A program made the translations under genes and the position numbers. DNA of 64,000 nt, taken from NCBI GenBank assembly GCA_045613945.1, contig JAZLBZ010000052.1, forward strand, positions 1 through 64,000, read 5' to 3'. Source of the DNA: HGM04593 sp045613945. Its GTDB lineage: Bacteria > Bacteroidota > Bacteroidia > Bacteroidales > Bacteroidaceae. Positions 45,001-51,287 of this stretch are shown here, piece after piece. Within the stretch, counting starts at the first letter, position 1; every line of letters starts with the position of its first letter. The notes beneath the pieces were generated by a model. That model was not told where the DNA came from, searched no databases, and saw only the letters and a program-made list of their open reading frames with translations.

Positions 45001-45774
45001 CTGCTTGGAGTAGAGCATACGGGTGGGGTCGTCAAGGTCACGGCCTGTACTCAGGCAGATGAGACGGTCATGAGCCTCGGCATTCTCCTCGTCCACAAAG
45101 TGTACGTCATTGGAGCAGATGAGTTTTACGCCGCACTTCTTGCTCAGTTCTACAATGTGCTTGTTTACTTCGACCTGCAGGGGGTATACCTCGTGGTTGG
45201 CGCGCTCGACGGTTGCTTTGTGCAGTTGCAGTTCAAGATAGTAGTCGTCGCCAAAGAGGTTCTTGAACCACATTACGGTCTCCTCGGCCTTTGCAAGGTC
45301 GCCGTTCTTTATGAGTTGTGGCACCTCGCCACCCAGGCACGCAGAGCAGCAGATGAGTCCTTCGTGATACTTCTCAATCTCAACCTTGTCGGTACGTGGG
45401 TTGTAGTAGTAACCCTCGCTCCACGCCTTTGACACAATCTTTACAAGGTTGTGATAGCCTTGCAGGTTCTTGGCAAGCAGGATAAGGTGATGGCCACGCA
45501 TATCCTCCTTGAGTTCCTTGTTGAAAAGACGACGCTCGGCAACGTACACCTCGCAACCGATGATGGGCTTGAACTTCTCGTCGTCGCTTTTCTTATCGTT
45601 TTTCTTGTTTACATAGTTGAAGAACTCCTTGATGGCCATCATATTGCCATGGTCGGTGATGGCTATGCCTTTCATGTTGTCGGCGATAGCCTTGTCGACA
45701 AGCTTCTTTACTGCAGCCTGTCCGTCAAGTATGGAGTATTGCGAATGAACGTGTAGGTGTACGAAATCTAGCAT
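42079..45774 (-). CDS. dnaE: DNA polymerase III alpha subunit
   Basis: 1231 residues from the ATG at 45774 (MLDFVHLHVHSQYS). The frame extends 11 codons further to 45807, but a -7-like box overlaps that part, so I prefer the inner start. The N-terminal PHP domain shows HLHVHSQYS and ITDHGNM. The palm holds GPGRGSAAGS and PDIDVDF with the catalytic Asp residues; LYRPGPMDYIPDFIKRK and AYAFNKSHATCYSWVAYQTAYLK are DnaE blocks. The C-terminal part has the helix-hairpin-helix and OB domains (ITLGGVVSDPPRTGFTKKG). Replicative polymerase of the chromosome. Confidence 0.97.
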   Translation of the reverse strand: MLDFVHLHVHSQYSILDGQAAVKKLVDKAIADNMKGIAITDHGNMMAIKEFFNYVNKKNDKKSDDEKFKPIIGCEVYVAERRLFNKELKEDMRGHHLILLAKNLQGYHNLVKIVSKAWSEGYYYNPRTDKVEIEKYHEGLICCSACLGGEVPQLIKNGDLAKAEETVMWFKNLFGDDYYLELQLHKATVERANHEVYPLQVEVNKHIVELSKKCGVKLICSNDVHFVDEENAEAHDRLICLSTGRDLDDPTRMLYSKQEWMKTKAEMAEMFGDIPEAMTNTVEICDKVEYYTIDSAPIMPNFAIPEEFGTEEGYRQTITHQQLFDEFTRDEKGNVVLSQEEAEKKIKKLGGYDKLYRIKLEGDYLRKLAYDGAKKCYPEPFSQELTDRIDFELHIMKTMGFPGYFLIVQDFIKAAREELGVSVGPGRGSAAGSVVAYTLGITRVDPIKYDLLFERFLNPDRISLPDIDVDFDDDGRGRVLNWVTEKYGQEKVAHIITYGTMATKLAIKDVARVQKLPLDISNKLCKAIPDRLPDGMKMNLPNAIQAVPELREAEASPDPILRDTIKYAKMLEGNVRNTGVHACGTIICRDDITDHVPISIAEDKDTGEKMLVTQYEGSVIEETGLIKMDFLGLKTLSVIKEAIENIRQSLNIDVDIDTIPIDDPKTYELYSAGNTIGTFQFESPGMQKYLRELQPTTFEDLIAMNALYRPGPMDYIPDFIKRKHDPSLVQYDIPCMEKYLKDTYGITVYQEQVMLLSRLLADFTRGESDTLRKAMGKKLKAKLDELKPKFINGGKKNGHNEKVLEKIWADWEKFASYAFNKSHATCYSWVAYQTAYLKANYPSQYMAGAMSRNLDKITEITKLMQECKSMGINVLGPDVNESRRKFSVNKKGDIRFGLCAVKGVGENAVQCIIDEREANGPFKSIFDFVERVNLTACNRKNLECLAFAGAFDELPGDISREQYANTNSKGDQFLEALIRYGNTYQNDKANATASLFGDTEMAEIPKPEIPAGGNWSTLERLNRERELVGIYLSAHPLDDYALILNEFCNTKAAEMDNIEALKGRKITLGGVVSDPPRTGFTKKGSPYGVAKIEDFSGSAEMFFFGDDWMKKQNYFIPGNFLYIKGSCQPRRWDDTKYDFVVDSIELMPEIKEGMVKSITITFDVMSLTEEVYSTIIDYTEKHPGNSKLIFKIKDYEQEFTLELASKNRDIEVLPELLDYIKEIENIDYKLN

Positions 45775-45795
45775 CTGTCTCTTTTTTATCGTTGA

Positions 45796-45803
45796 TAAAG
45801 GTA
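45796..45803 (-). promoter_or_regulatory. -7-like element of dnaE
   Basis: TACCTTTA on the minus strand differs from TAnnTTTG at the last base and lies 22 bp before the ATG at 45774. Confidence 0.35.
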
Positions 45804-45909
45804 ACACCTTTTGTTTATATATAGTAGTTTTTTGCCAAAAAAGTTATCAACATTGGCTTTTGCGTAAGTGCTGTATTATGACTTTTTTGCATTTTTACAT
45901 TTATTTTAA

Positions 45910-45977
45910 TTTGTATTTGATTTTTTGTTGCTATATTTGCGGTACTTAGTGAATATAGTCTGCACTCGCTATATTTG
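45910..45977 (+). promoter_or_regulatory. Promoter region of psd with two -7 boxes
   Basis: TATATTTG occurs at 45932-45939 and again at 45970-45977. The first has a TTTG at 45910-45913, 18 bp upstream. Two start points 38 bp apart are possible for the psd-pssA-DUF4834 unit. Confidence 0.55.
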
Positions 45978-46030
45978 CAGTATGTAGCGTGCACGCTTTT
46001 ATAAATGAGAACTTATACCGGAAACCTGAT

Positions 46031-46729
46031 ATGAAGAAATTTAGAAGAATAAGAAAATTAAAGGATTATAGAATACACAGAGAGGGTACCGAGATTCTGC
46101 TCCTGGGCTTTACGGTCTTTGCTTTGGCAGCTTTCTTGCTTTGGCGCTATCTGCCACAGTGCGTGGTGCTCAATAGTGTGCTGTCCTTGATTTTTCTTGT
46201 GACCTATCTGTTGATGGTCAACTTCTTCCGCAGTCCAAAGCGCATATTCCCAGGTGATGTGGAGAATGTTATTGTTGCCCCTGCCGACGGTAAGGTGGTG
46301 GTGATTGAGAAGGTTTTTGAACCTGACCACTTCAAGGATGAGAGGCTGCAGGTTTCCATCTTCATGAGCCCCATGAATGTGCACGCCAACTGGTATCCGG
46401 TAGACGGTGTGGTGAAGCGTTCCGAGCATCAGAAGGGCAAGTTCCACAAGGCATGGCTGCCAAAGGCAAGCACTGAGAACGAGCGCTCGCTGGTGGTAAT
46501 TGAGACACCAGATGGCCGCGAGATTCTTGTGCGACAGATTGCCGGCGCTATGGCACGACGCATTGTCACATATGCAAAGGCGGGCGAGGAGTGTTTCATT
46601 GACCAGCATATGGGTTTCATTAAGTTCGGTTCGCGTGTCGACCTCTACCTGCCGCTCGACGTTGACCTGAAGATTGAACTTAACCAGAAGACTGTTGGTA
46701 ATGAGACCGTAGTTGCAACCTTCAAATAA
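46031..46729 (+). CDS. psd: Phosphatidylserine decarboxylase
   Basis: 232 residues from the ATG at 46031 (MKKFRRIRKLKDY); the ATG at 45989 lies too close to the second -7 box. Two N-terminal membrane segments (24-65), then VIVAPADGKVV and MSPMNVHANWYPVDG. The self-cleavage site is KFGSRVD with Ser201, which becomes the pyruvoyl group. Length and GSR motif match the short bacterial type. It makes phosphatidylethanolamine from the PssA product encoded next. Confidence 0.93.
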   Translation: MKKFRRIRKLKDYRIHREGTEILLLGFTVFALAAFLLWRYLPQCVVLNSVLSLIFLVTYLLMVNFFRSPKRIFPGDVENVIVAPADGKVVVIEKVFEPDHFKDERLQVSIFMSPMNVHANWYPVDGVVKRSEHQKGKFHKAWLPKASTENERSLVVIETPDGREILVRQIAGAMARRIVTYAKAGEECFIDQHMGFIKFGSRVDLYLPLDVDLKIELNQKTVGNETVVATFK

Positions 46730-46735
46730 AGAAAG

Positions 46736-47440
46736 ATGTCTATAAAGAAACATATTCCAAACGCAATAACCTGCTGTAACCTTTTTTCGGGCTGCGTGGC
46801 TTGCGTGATGGCTTTCACCGGGAAGTTCGAGTATGCAATGCTCTTCATTGTGCTGGGCGCTGTGTTTGATTTCTTTGACGGTCTGGTGGCACGCCTGCTG
46901 GGAGTTTCTTCGCCACTCGGTGTTCAGATGGACTCTCTGGCCGACGATATTACGTTTGGCCTTGCTCCGGCAACGGTTATATTCTCGTTCATGAAGAATG
47001 TGCTGGTGTATCCCGCATTCCTGGGATGTATTGTTGATATCCTGCCTTACTTTGCATTCCTTATTGCTGTGTTCTCGGCTTGCCGCCTTGCGAAGTTCAA
47101 CATTGATACTCGCCAGACTACATCGTTCATTGGCTTGCCTACACCGGCAAATGCGCTTTTCTGGTCTTCGCTCATTGTTGGCGGCAGTGAGTGGCTGCAG
47201 GGCATGGAGCATGCGTGGGCGCTTATTCTGGGGCTCATCTTCTTGTTCTCATATTTCCTTGTGTCGGAAATCCCAATGTTCTCAATGAAGTTCAAGAACT
47301 TCAGATGGAAGAGCAACAAGAGAAGGTTTACATTCCTTGTGGTTGCCGCGCCAATGCTTCTGCTGGGATATCTTGCACCTGTTGCAATAATATCGTGGTA
47401 CCTGCTGATGTCTATCGTCTTGTGCAAAAAGAGGGCCTGA
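46736..47440 (+). CDS. pssA: CDP-diacylglycerol-serine O-phosphatidyltransferase
   Basis: 234 residues, about six to seven membrane helices. The CDP-alcohol phosphotransferase motif is FDFFDGLVAR followed by LGVQMDSLAD, giving the DG-x2-AR-x8-G-x3-D-x3-D pattern. It starts 6 bp after psd, so the two phosphatidylethanolamine synthesis steps are co-expressed. Confidence 0.94.
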   Translation: MSIKKHIPNAITCCNLFSGCVACVMAFTGKFEYAMLFIVLGAVFDFFDGLVARLLGVSSPLGVQMDSLADDITFGLAPATVIFSFMKNVLVYPAFLGCIVDILPYFAFLIAVFSACRLAKFNIDTRQTTSFIGLPTPANALFWSSLIVGGSEWLQGMEHAWALILGLIFLFSYFLVSEIPMFSMKFKNFRWKSNKRRFTFLVVAAPMLLLGYLAPVAIISWYLLMSIVLCKKRA

Positions 47441-47563
47441 GAACTGTTTTGTCCTTATCTTTTGCAAACCATATTCCTGTCTCTATGTTCTAAAGGTAGT
47501 GACGGGTGGCGTAGCGCGATATGCACCTCTGTACTTGATTGTTTATTTTGAAATAGAAAGATT

Positions 47564-47803
47564 ATGAGTATACTTTTGATTCTGTTACTTCTGTTTCTCT
47601 TTGTGCCCTTAACGGTCATCCTCTCCTTTTTTGCGAGGATTGTCTCGTTCTTTGGCATGGGGAAGAAACGCCGGGGCAATGACGGATATGATGTCGGCCC
47701 CGACAGGGGCGATACTCGCAAAAAATCGTCAAAAACGGGAAAGAAGAAAAAGATTTTTGAGAATGACGAGGGTGAGTATGTAGATTTTGAGGAGATAAAA
47801 TAA
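47564..47803 (+). CDS. DUF4834 family small membrane protein
   Basis: 79 residues: one N-terminal membrane segment (3-30, LLILLLLFLFVPLTVI), a basic lysine-rich stretch and an acidic tail FENDEGEYVDFEEIK. The pattern and the position after pssA match DUF4834 of Bacteroidota. Function unknown. Confidence 0.8.
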   Translation: MSILLILLLLFLFVPLTVILSFFARIVSFFGMGKKRRGNDGYDVGPDRGDTRKKSSKTGKKKKIFENDEGEYVDFEEIK

Positions 47804-47841
47804 AAGCATTCAGCCGTGCGGCTGAATGCTTTTATTTTATC
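47794..47841. terminator. Bidirectional terminator between the DUF4834 gene and pyrH
   Basis: Arms of 23 bp (47794-47816 and 47819-47841) are exact reverse complements around a 2-nt gap. GC core AGCATTCAGCCG is flanked by AAAATAAA and TTTTATTTT. It includes the DUF4834 stop codon and serves both converging genes. Confidence 0.92.
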
Positions 47842-47856
47842 TATCAGTAATGTTCC

Positions 47857-48567
47857 TTATGGATGAACGAATGTTCCAATCTCCTCGCCTGCCATTACCT
47901 TCTTGAGGTTGCCCACGATGTCCATGTTGAACACGTAGATGGGGAGGTTGTTCTCGCGACACATTGCTGTGGCGGTGATGTCCATTACCTTGAGGCCGCG
48001 TGAGATTACTTCGTCGTATGTGATATCCTGGAACTTGGTTGCTGTGGGGTCCTTCTCCGGGTCGGCGGTGTAGATGCCGTCAACGCGTGTGCCCTTGAGC
48101 ATAACGTCGGCCTCAATCTCAATACCGCGAAGTGATGAGCCGGTGTCGGTTGTGAAGTAGGGGCTACCTGTGCCGGCTGCCATAATAACTACCATACCCT
48201 GTTCCATTGCCTCAATGGCTTTCCACTTGGTGTAGAACTCGCCCACAGGCTCCATGCGTATTGCGGTGAGCACCTTGTTGGGGACACCGGCTGCACCGAG
48301 CGCCGAACTAAGCGCAAGGCTGTTGATGACGGTTGCCATCATACCCATCTGGTCGCCCTTCACGCGGTCAAAGCCCTTGCCTGCGCCGGTGAGTCCACGA
48401 AAGATGTTGCCGCCACCAATTACAATACCTATCTGCACGCCCATCTCTGCAACCTCCTTAATTTGTGCTGCATATTCGTTAAGGCGCTTTACGTCTATTC
48501 CATAACCCTGCTCGCCCATTAGGCTCTCGCCGCTGAGCTTCAAAAGTATACGCTTGAATTTTGCCAT
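47857..48567 (-). CDS. pyrH: UMP kinase
   Basis: 236 residues. LLKLSGESLMG, IVIGGGNIFRG, GDQMGMMATVINSLAL and GTGSPYFTTDTGS are the standard blocks of the hexameric bacterial UMP kinase of the amino acid kinase fold. It phosphorylates UMP to UDP. Monocistronic here. Confidence 0.97.
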   Translation of the reverse strand: MAKFKRILLKLSGESLMGEQGYGIDVKRLNEYAAQIKEVAEMGVQIGIVIGGGNIFRGLTGAGKGFDRVKGDQMGMMATVINSLALSSALGAAGVPNKVLTAIRMEPVGEFYTKWKAIEAMEQGMVVIMAAGTGSPYFTTDTGSSLRGIEIEADVMLKGTRVDGIYTADPEKDPTATKFQDITYDEVISRGLKVMDITATAMCRENNLPIYVFNMDIVGNLKKVMAGEEIGTFVHP

Positions 48568-48660
48568 ATTGTTAGTTAGTTTGATATTACTTGCTTTTGT
48601 AAAAGTAAGACATTTTATTAATATATGCTATATTTTACTGCAAAAGGTTAAGATTATTTA

Positions 48661-48687
48661 TTGCATTCCTTTTTTTTACTACTTTTG
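48661..48687 (+). promoter_or_regulatory. Promoter of the 75-residue membrane protein gene
   Basis: TTG at 48661 and TACTTTTG at 48680-48687, 16 bp apart, 23 bp before the ATG. Confidence 0.5.
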
Positions 48688-48710
48688 CAGCAGTTAAAGA
48701 GATTGCTGAG

Positions 48711-48938
48711 ATGAGATTCCTGAAGAACCCTAACATTACTGTGGCGGTACTTGCTATTTATACTGCCGTTGTGTATATCTACTTCTTTCCCCGCAACAAC
48801 GAGATGAGCACTACCGAAAAGTGGCTCACTGTTGGCGCATCGGTAGTTATGCTTGCCCTGCTGTGGGTGCTTTTGCGCCGACGCGCTAGGCTACGTCGCG
48901 AAAGGGAAGAGAGGGAGAACGGGGCAGGCAAGGATTAA
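48711..48938 (+). CDS. Small two-helix membrane protein
   Basis: 75 residues with two membrane helices (about 9-26 and 40-58) and a strongly basic then acidic tail (RRRARLRREREERE), which should face the cytoplasm. I do not know the family. Its stop overlaps the birA stop by 4 bp on the opposite strand. A good promoter supports expression. Confidence 0.7.
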   Translation: MRFLKNPNITVAVLAIYTAVVYIYFFPRNNEMSTTEKWLTVGASVVMLALLWVLLRRRARLRREREERENGAGKD

Positions 48939-49693
48939 AGCACCATTTCAACCTCTTTGAAGGCATAGCGGTTTGTACTGCCGTCGTTGCGCAGCAGTAT
49001 AAGATGCCCGTCGCTTTCAACGTCCTCTATTACGGCATCGAAACGTCCATTACAGTCAATGAAGGTGTGTCGTTCATCCATCCCAAGGAGCACTCTCTTG
49101 TATTCCGCAGCAATGGCATCGCGGTGGCCAAACCTCAATTCTGTGTAATAGTGCTCAAACAGGTCAAGTATTGTTGCAAGCACATCGTCAAGTGTAAAGT
49201 CACGCTTCCGCAGCATTTTCATTGATACAGGTTTTCTATCCATTGGTGGGAACTCTTCCTGGTTTACATTTAAACCGATACCTATAATGGCTTGCTCTAC
49301 AAACGCACCCGAGTAATCGAGTTCCAAAAGAATGCCTGCCAGTTTGCGGTTGCCTGCGTATATGTCGTTAGGCCATTTGAGGCGTGTGTCAACGCCGTAA
49401 CATTTCATTGCATCGTGAATGCTCAATGCAACGGCCTGTGACAACAGGAATTGTTTTGAAACTTCCAGCGTCTCTCCCGGGCGCACAAGGATTGAGAACA
49501 ACAGGTTCTCGCCAGCATTTGAACTCCATGTGTTTCCTCTTTGGCCTCGTCCGGCAGTCTGGTGCCCGGCTGTGACAACGACAAAATCACCGGTACCGCG
49601 ATTTTTCCACAATGCAGTCGCCTCATCGCGTACATAACGGTTGGTGGAGTCGACTTCCAAAAGGTGAACGATAGAATCTTTATTCCATGCCAT
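48935..49693 (-). CDS. birA: Biotin-protein ligase (monofunctional)
   Basis: 252 residues. The biotinyl-AMP loop GRGQRG (48-53), LKWPNDIYAGNRKLAGILLE and GIGLNVNQ are family blocks. No N-terminal DNA-binding domain, so it is a ligase only and not a repressor. It attaches biotin to carboxylase carrier subunits. It overlaps yjbR by 14 bp and is the last gene of yraN-yjbR-birA. Confidence 0.93.
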   Translation of the reverse strand: MAWNKDSIVHLLEVDSTNRYVRDEATALWKNRGTGDFVVVTAGHQTAGRGQRGNTWSSNAGENLLFSILVRPGETLEVSKQFLLSQAVALSIHDAMKCYGVDTRLKWPNDIYAGNRKLAGILLELDYSGAFVEQAIIGIGLNVNQEEFPPMDRKPVSMKMLRKRDFTLDDVLATILDLFEHYYTELRFGHRDAIAAEYKRVLLGMDERHTFIDCNGRFDAVIEDVESDGHLILLRNDGSTNRYAFKEVEMVL

Positions 49694-50030
49694 ACTTCGC
49701 GCGTGTCTTTTTGGGGAGTTTCTTTAGTACCTCGCTGTATGAATGGTCTACAAGCGAATAGAAGAGTTTGTCGCTCAGCGCAGCAATGTCCAACTGATTC
49801 CAGTACTTCTTGTTCATGTGCCATGCCGGTGCAATCTGCGGGTAACGGTCGCGTAGCTCAATGGCATAGTCGGCATCGCACTTCACGCAGAACCACTTTG
49901 TGTTCTCAAGGTCGGTGATGGCAAAGATTTTGTTCTCCACCCTGAACACCAGTGTCGTCTCGTCAAACGGGAAGTCCTCTGTTGCATTGGGCTTGCTAAG
50001 GCAATATATGCGTGCGTCTTCTATGTTCAT
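49680..50030 (-). CDS. MmcQ/YjbR family protein
   Basis: 116 residues from the ATG at 50030 (MNIEDARIYCLSKPNATEDFPF); a longer frame to 50081 would overlap yraN and lacks similarity. The TEDFPFDETTLVFRV start and WFCVKCDADYAIELRDRYP, PAWHMNKKYWNQL blocks are typical. The fold is CyaY-like and a DNA-binding role has been suggested for the family, without firm function. Translationally linked to birA. Confidence 0.88.
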   Translation of the reverse strand: MNIEDARIYCLSKPNATEDFPFDETTLVFRVENKIFAITDLENTKWFCVKCDADYAIELRDRYPQIAPAWHMNKKYWNQLDIAALSDKLFYSLVDHSYSEVLKKLPKKTRAKYGME

Positions 50031-50043
50031 AGTTGCGGCGTTT

Positions 50044-50406
50044 TTACCATTCGGGGTAGAATGCATCCTCAATATGTTCAATTCTATATGGCTCGCTATT
50101 GCCTATTACGGTGATGATGTCGAACCGGAACTTGAGGTCGATGTTGTATTTGCGTATATATGCCTGTGCTGCCGTGATGAGCAGGCGTATCTTCTTGTCA
50201 TCGACAGCGTCGTAGGCGTTGCCATACTCCTCGCTTGTGCGGCTCTTGACCTCAACGAAGACCAGCGTGTCGCGCTGCTGCGCTATGATGTCAATCTCCT
50301 TGTGGCCGCTGCGCCAGTTGTGGTGGTGAACGGCATAGCCCTTGTCGAGCAGGAACCTCGATGCAAGCATCTCGCCCTTGTTGCCAAGCAGGTTGTGTTG
50401 TGCCAT
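50044..50406 (-). CDS. YraN/UPF0102 family endonuclease-like protein
   Basis: 120 residues. LGNKGEMLASRFL, KEIDIIAQ and LVFVEVKSR give the E-D-ExK arrangement of a PD-(D/E)XK fold. The family is near-universal in bacteria; it may take part in DNA recombination or repair. First gene of yraN-yjbR-birA with its own promoter. Confidence 0.92.
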   Translation of the reverse strand: MAQHNLLGNKGEMLASRFLLDKGYAVHHHNWRSGHKEIDIIAQQRDTLVFVEVKSRTSEEYGNAYDAVDDKKIRLLITAAQAYIRKYNIDLKFRFDIITVIGNSEPYRIEHIEDAFYPEW

Positions 50407-50443
50407 ATTGCTGTTATGAAGTGCTATTTTGACAATTTCATAG

Positions 50444-50475
50444 CGAAGATACTATATGAAAGGTTCAAAAGCAAA
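50444..50475 (-). promoter_or_regulatory. Promoter of yraN-yjbR-birA
   Basis: On the minus strand TTTG (50472-50475), 20-bp spacer, TATCTTCG (50444-50451). Divergent from the tadA promoter, which begins 9 bp away. Confidence 0.6.
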
Positions 50476-50483
50476 TGAAAAAC

Positions 50484-50514
50484 TTGCATTTGCTCCAAAG
50501 TTGGATTATTTTTG
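50484..50514 (+). promoter_or_regulatory. Promoter of the ribbon-helix-helix gene and tadA
   Basis: TTG (50484-50486), 20-bp spacer, TATTTTTG (50507-50514), 17 bp before the ATG at 50531. Confidence 0.6.
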
Positions 50515-50530
50515 CGCAAAATAAAAAGTA

Positions 50531-50770
50531 ATGAGCGCAAAGAAAGCAAAATCTCCGAAGGCAACGACAGCACGCACACAGCCGGTGCGCCATTCGCGTG
50601 TTGTGTGCCTTGTAAGCGACGAGGAGATGAAAATCATTGACGACTACCTCAAAAAGTACCGCATCAATAACAAGAGCAATTGGATGCGCGAGACGCTGTT
50701 GTCGTTCATTTACAAGAATCTTGACGAGGATTACCCAACGCTCTTTGGGGAGCACGATATGCGCCGATGA
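50531..50770 (+). CDS. Small ribbon-helix-helix-like protein
   Basis: 79 residues: a basic, disordered N-terminus (1-20), then SRVVCLVSDEEMKIIDDYLKK, which reads as a strand followed by a helix, and SNWMRETLLSFIYKNL as the second helix. This is the Arc/MobC-like ribbon-helix-helix pattern, suggesting a DNA-binding dimer. Its stop overlaps the tadA start by 4 bp. Role unknown; it might regulate the divergent promoters in front of it. Confidence 0.65.
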   Translation: MSAKKAKSPKATTARTQPVRHSRVVCLVSDEEMKIIDDYLKKYRINNKSNWMRETLLSFIYKNLDEDYPTLFGEHDMRR

Positions 50771-51201
50771 TGACAGATACCGACTATATGAAGATGGCGC
50801 TTGTCGAGGCGCAGAAGGCATTTGACGAGGATGAGGTGCCCATTGGCGCTGTCATTGTGTGCAAGGGGCGTGTTGTTGCCCGCGCGCATAACCTCACCGA
50901 GATGCTCAACGATGTTACAGCGCATGCCGAGATGCAGGCAATCACTGCTGCGGCATCGAATATCGGCGGCAAATATCTCACCGACTGCACTCTCTACGTA
51001 ACCGTTGAGCCTTGCCCCATGTGTGCAGGCGCCATTGCCTGGGCACAGATGGGCAGGGTAGTGTATGGTGCCGAGGACGAGAAACGCGGCTATCACCGCT
51101 ATGCGCCCAATGTGATGCACCCAAAAACCGAAGTGGTGAGCGGTGTGTGTGCCGATGAGGCTACAGCGCTTATGAAGAGGTTCTTTGCTAGCAAAAGGTG
51201 A
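50767..51201 (+). CDS. tadA: tRNA-specific adenosine deaminase
   Basis: 144 residues. Zinc site HAE (53-55, Glu55 as proton shuttle) and PCPMC (82-86) of the cytidine deaminase fold. AHNLTEMLNDVTAHAE and GRVVYGAEDEKRGYHR fit TadA, which converts A34 to inosine in tRNA-Arg(ACG). An alternative is guanine deaminase, less likely given the EPCPMCAGAI block. Coupled to the ribbon-helix-helix gene. Confidence 0.9.
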   Translation: MMTDTDYMKMALVEAQKAFDEDEVPIGAVIVCKGRVVARAHNLTEMLNDVTAHAEMQAITAAASNIGGKYLTDCTLYVTVEPCPMCAGAIAWAQMGRVVYGAEDEKRGYHRYAPNVMHPKTEVVSGVCADEATALMKRFFASKR

Positions 51202-51223
51202 TAAGGACAAAAAGAATGTATGC

Positions 51224-51275
51224 GCATATAACTAAGAAGCGGAAGGCTGCAGCCTTCCGCTTGTTAGTTATATGC
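51224..51275. terminator. 52-bp near-perfect palindrome, bidirectional terminator
   Basis: GCATATAACTAA (51224-51235) pairs with 51264-51275 and AAGCGGAAGGCTG with 51250-51262; only one pair (51236/51263) is mismatched. It lies between converging tadA and the beta-helix protein gene. Confidence 0.8.
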
Positions 51276-51287
51276 TGTCACCTTTAC

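Noticed and set aside
45775..45807. Upstream start for dnaE
   Set aside because: The extra 11 residues overlap a -7-like box, and DnaE proteins normally begin just before the PHP motif.
46058..47212. 384-residue frame on the minus strand opposite psd and pssA
   Set aside because: It is the antisense of two well-supported enzymes, with His/Asn/Gln-rich low-quality composition and no domain.
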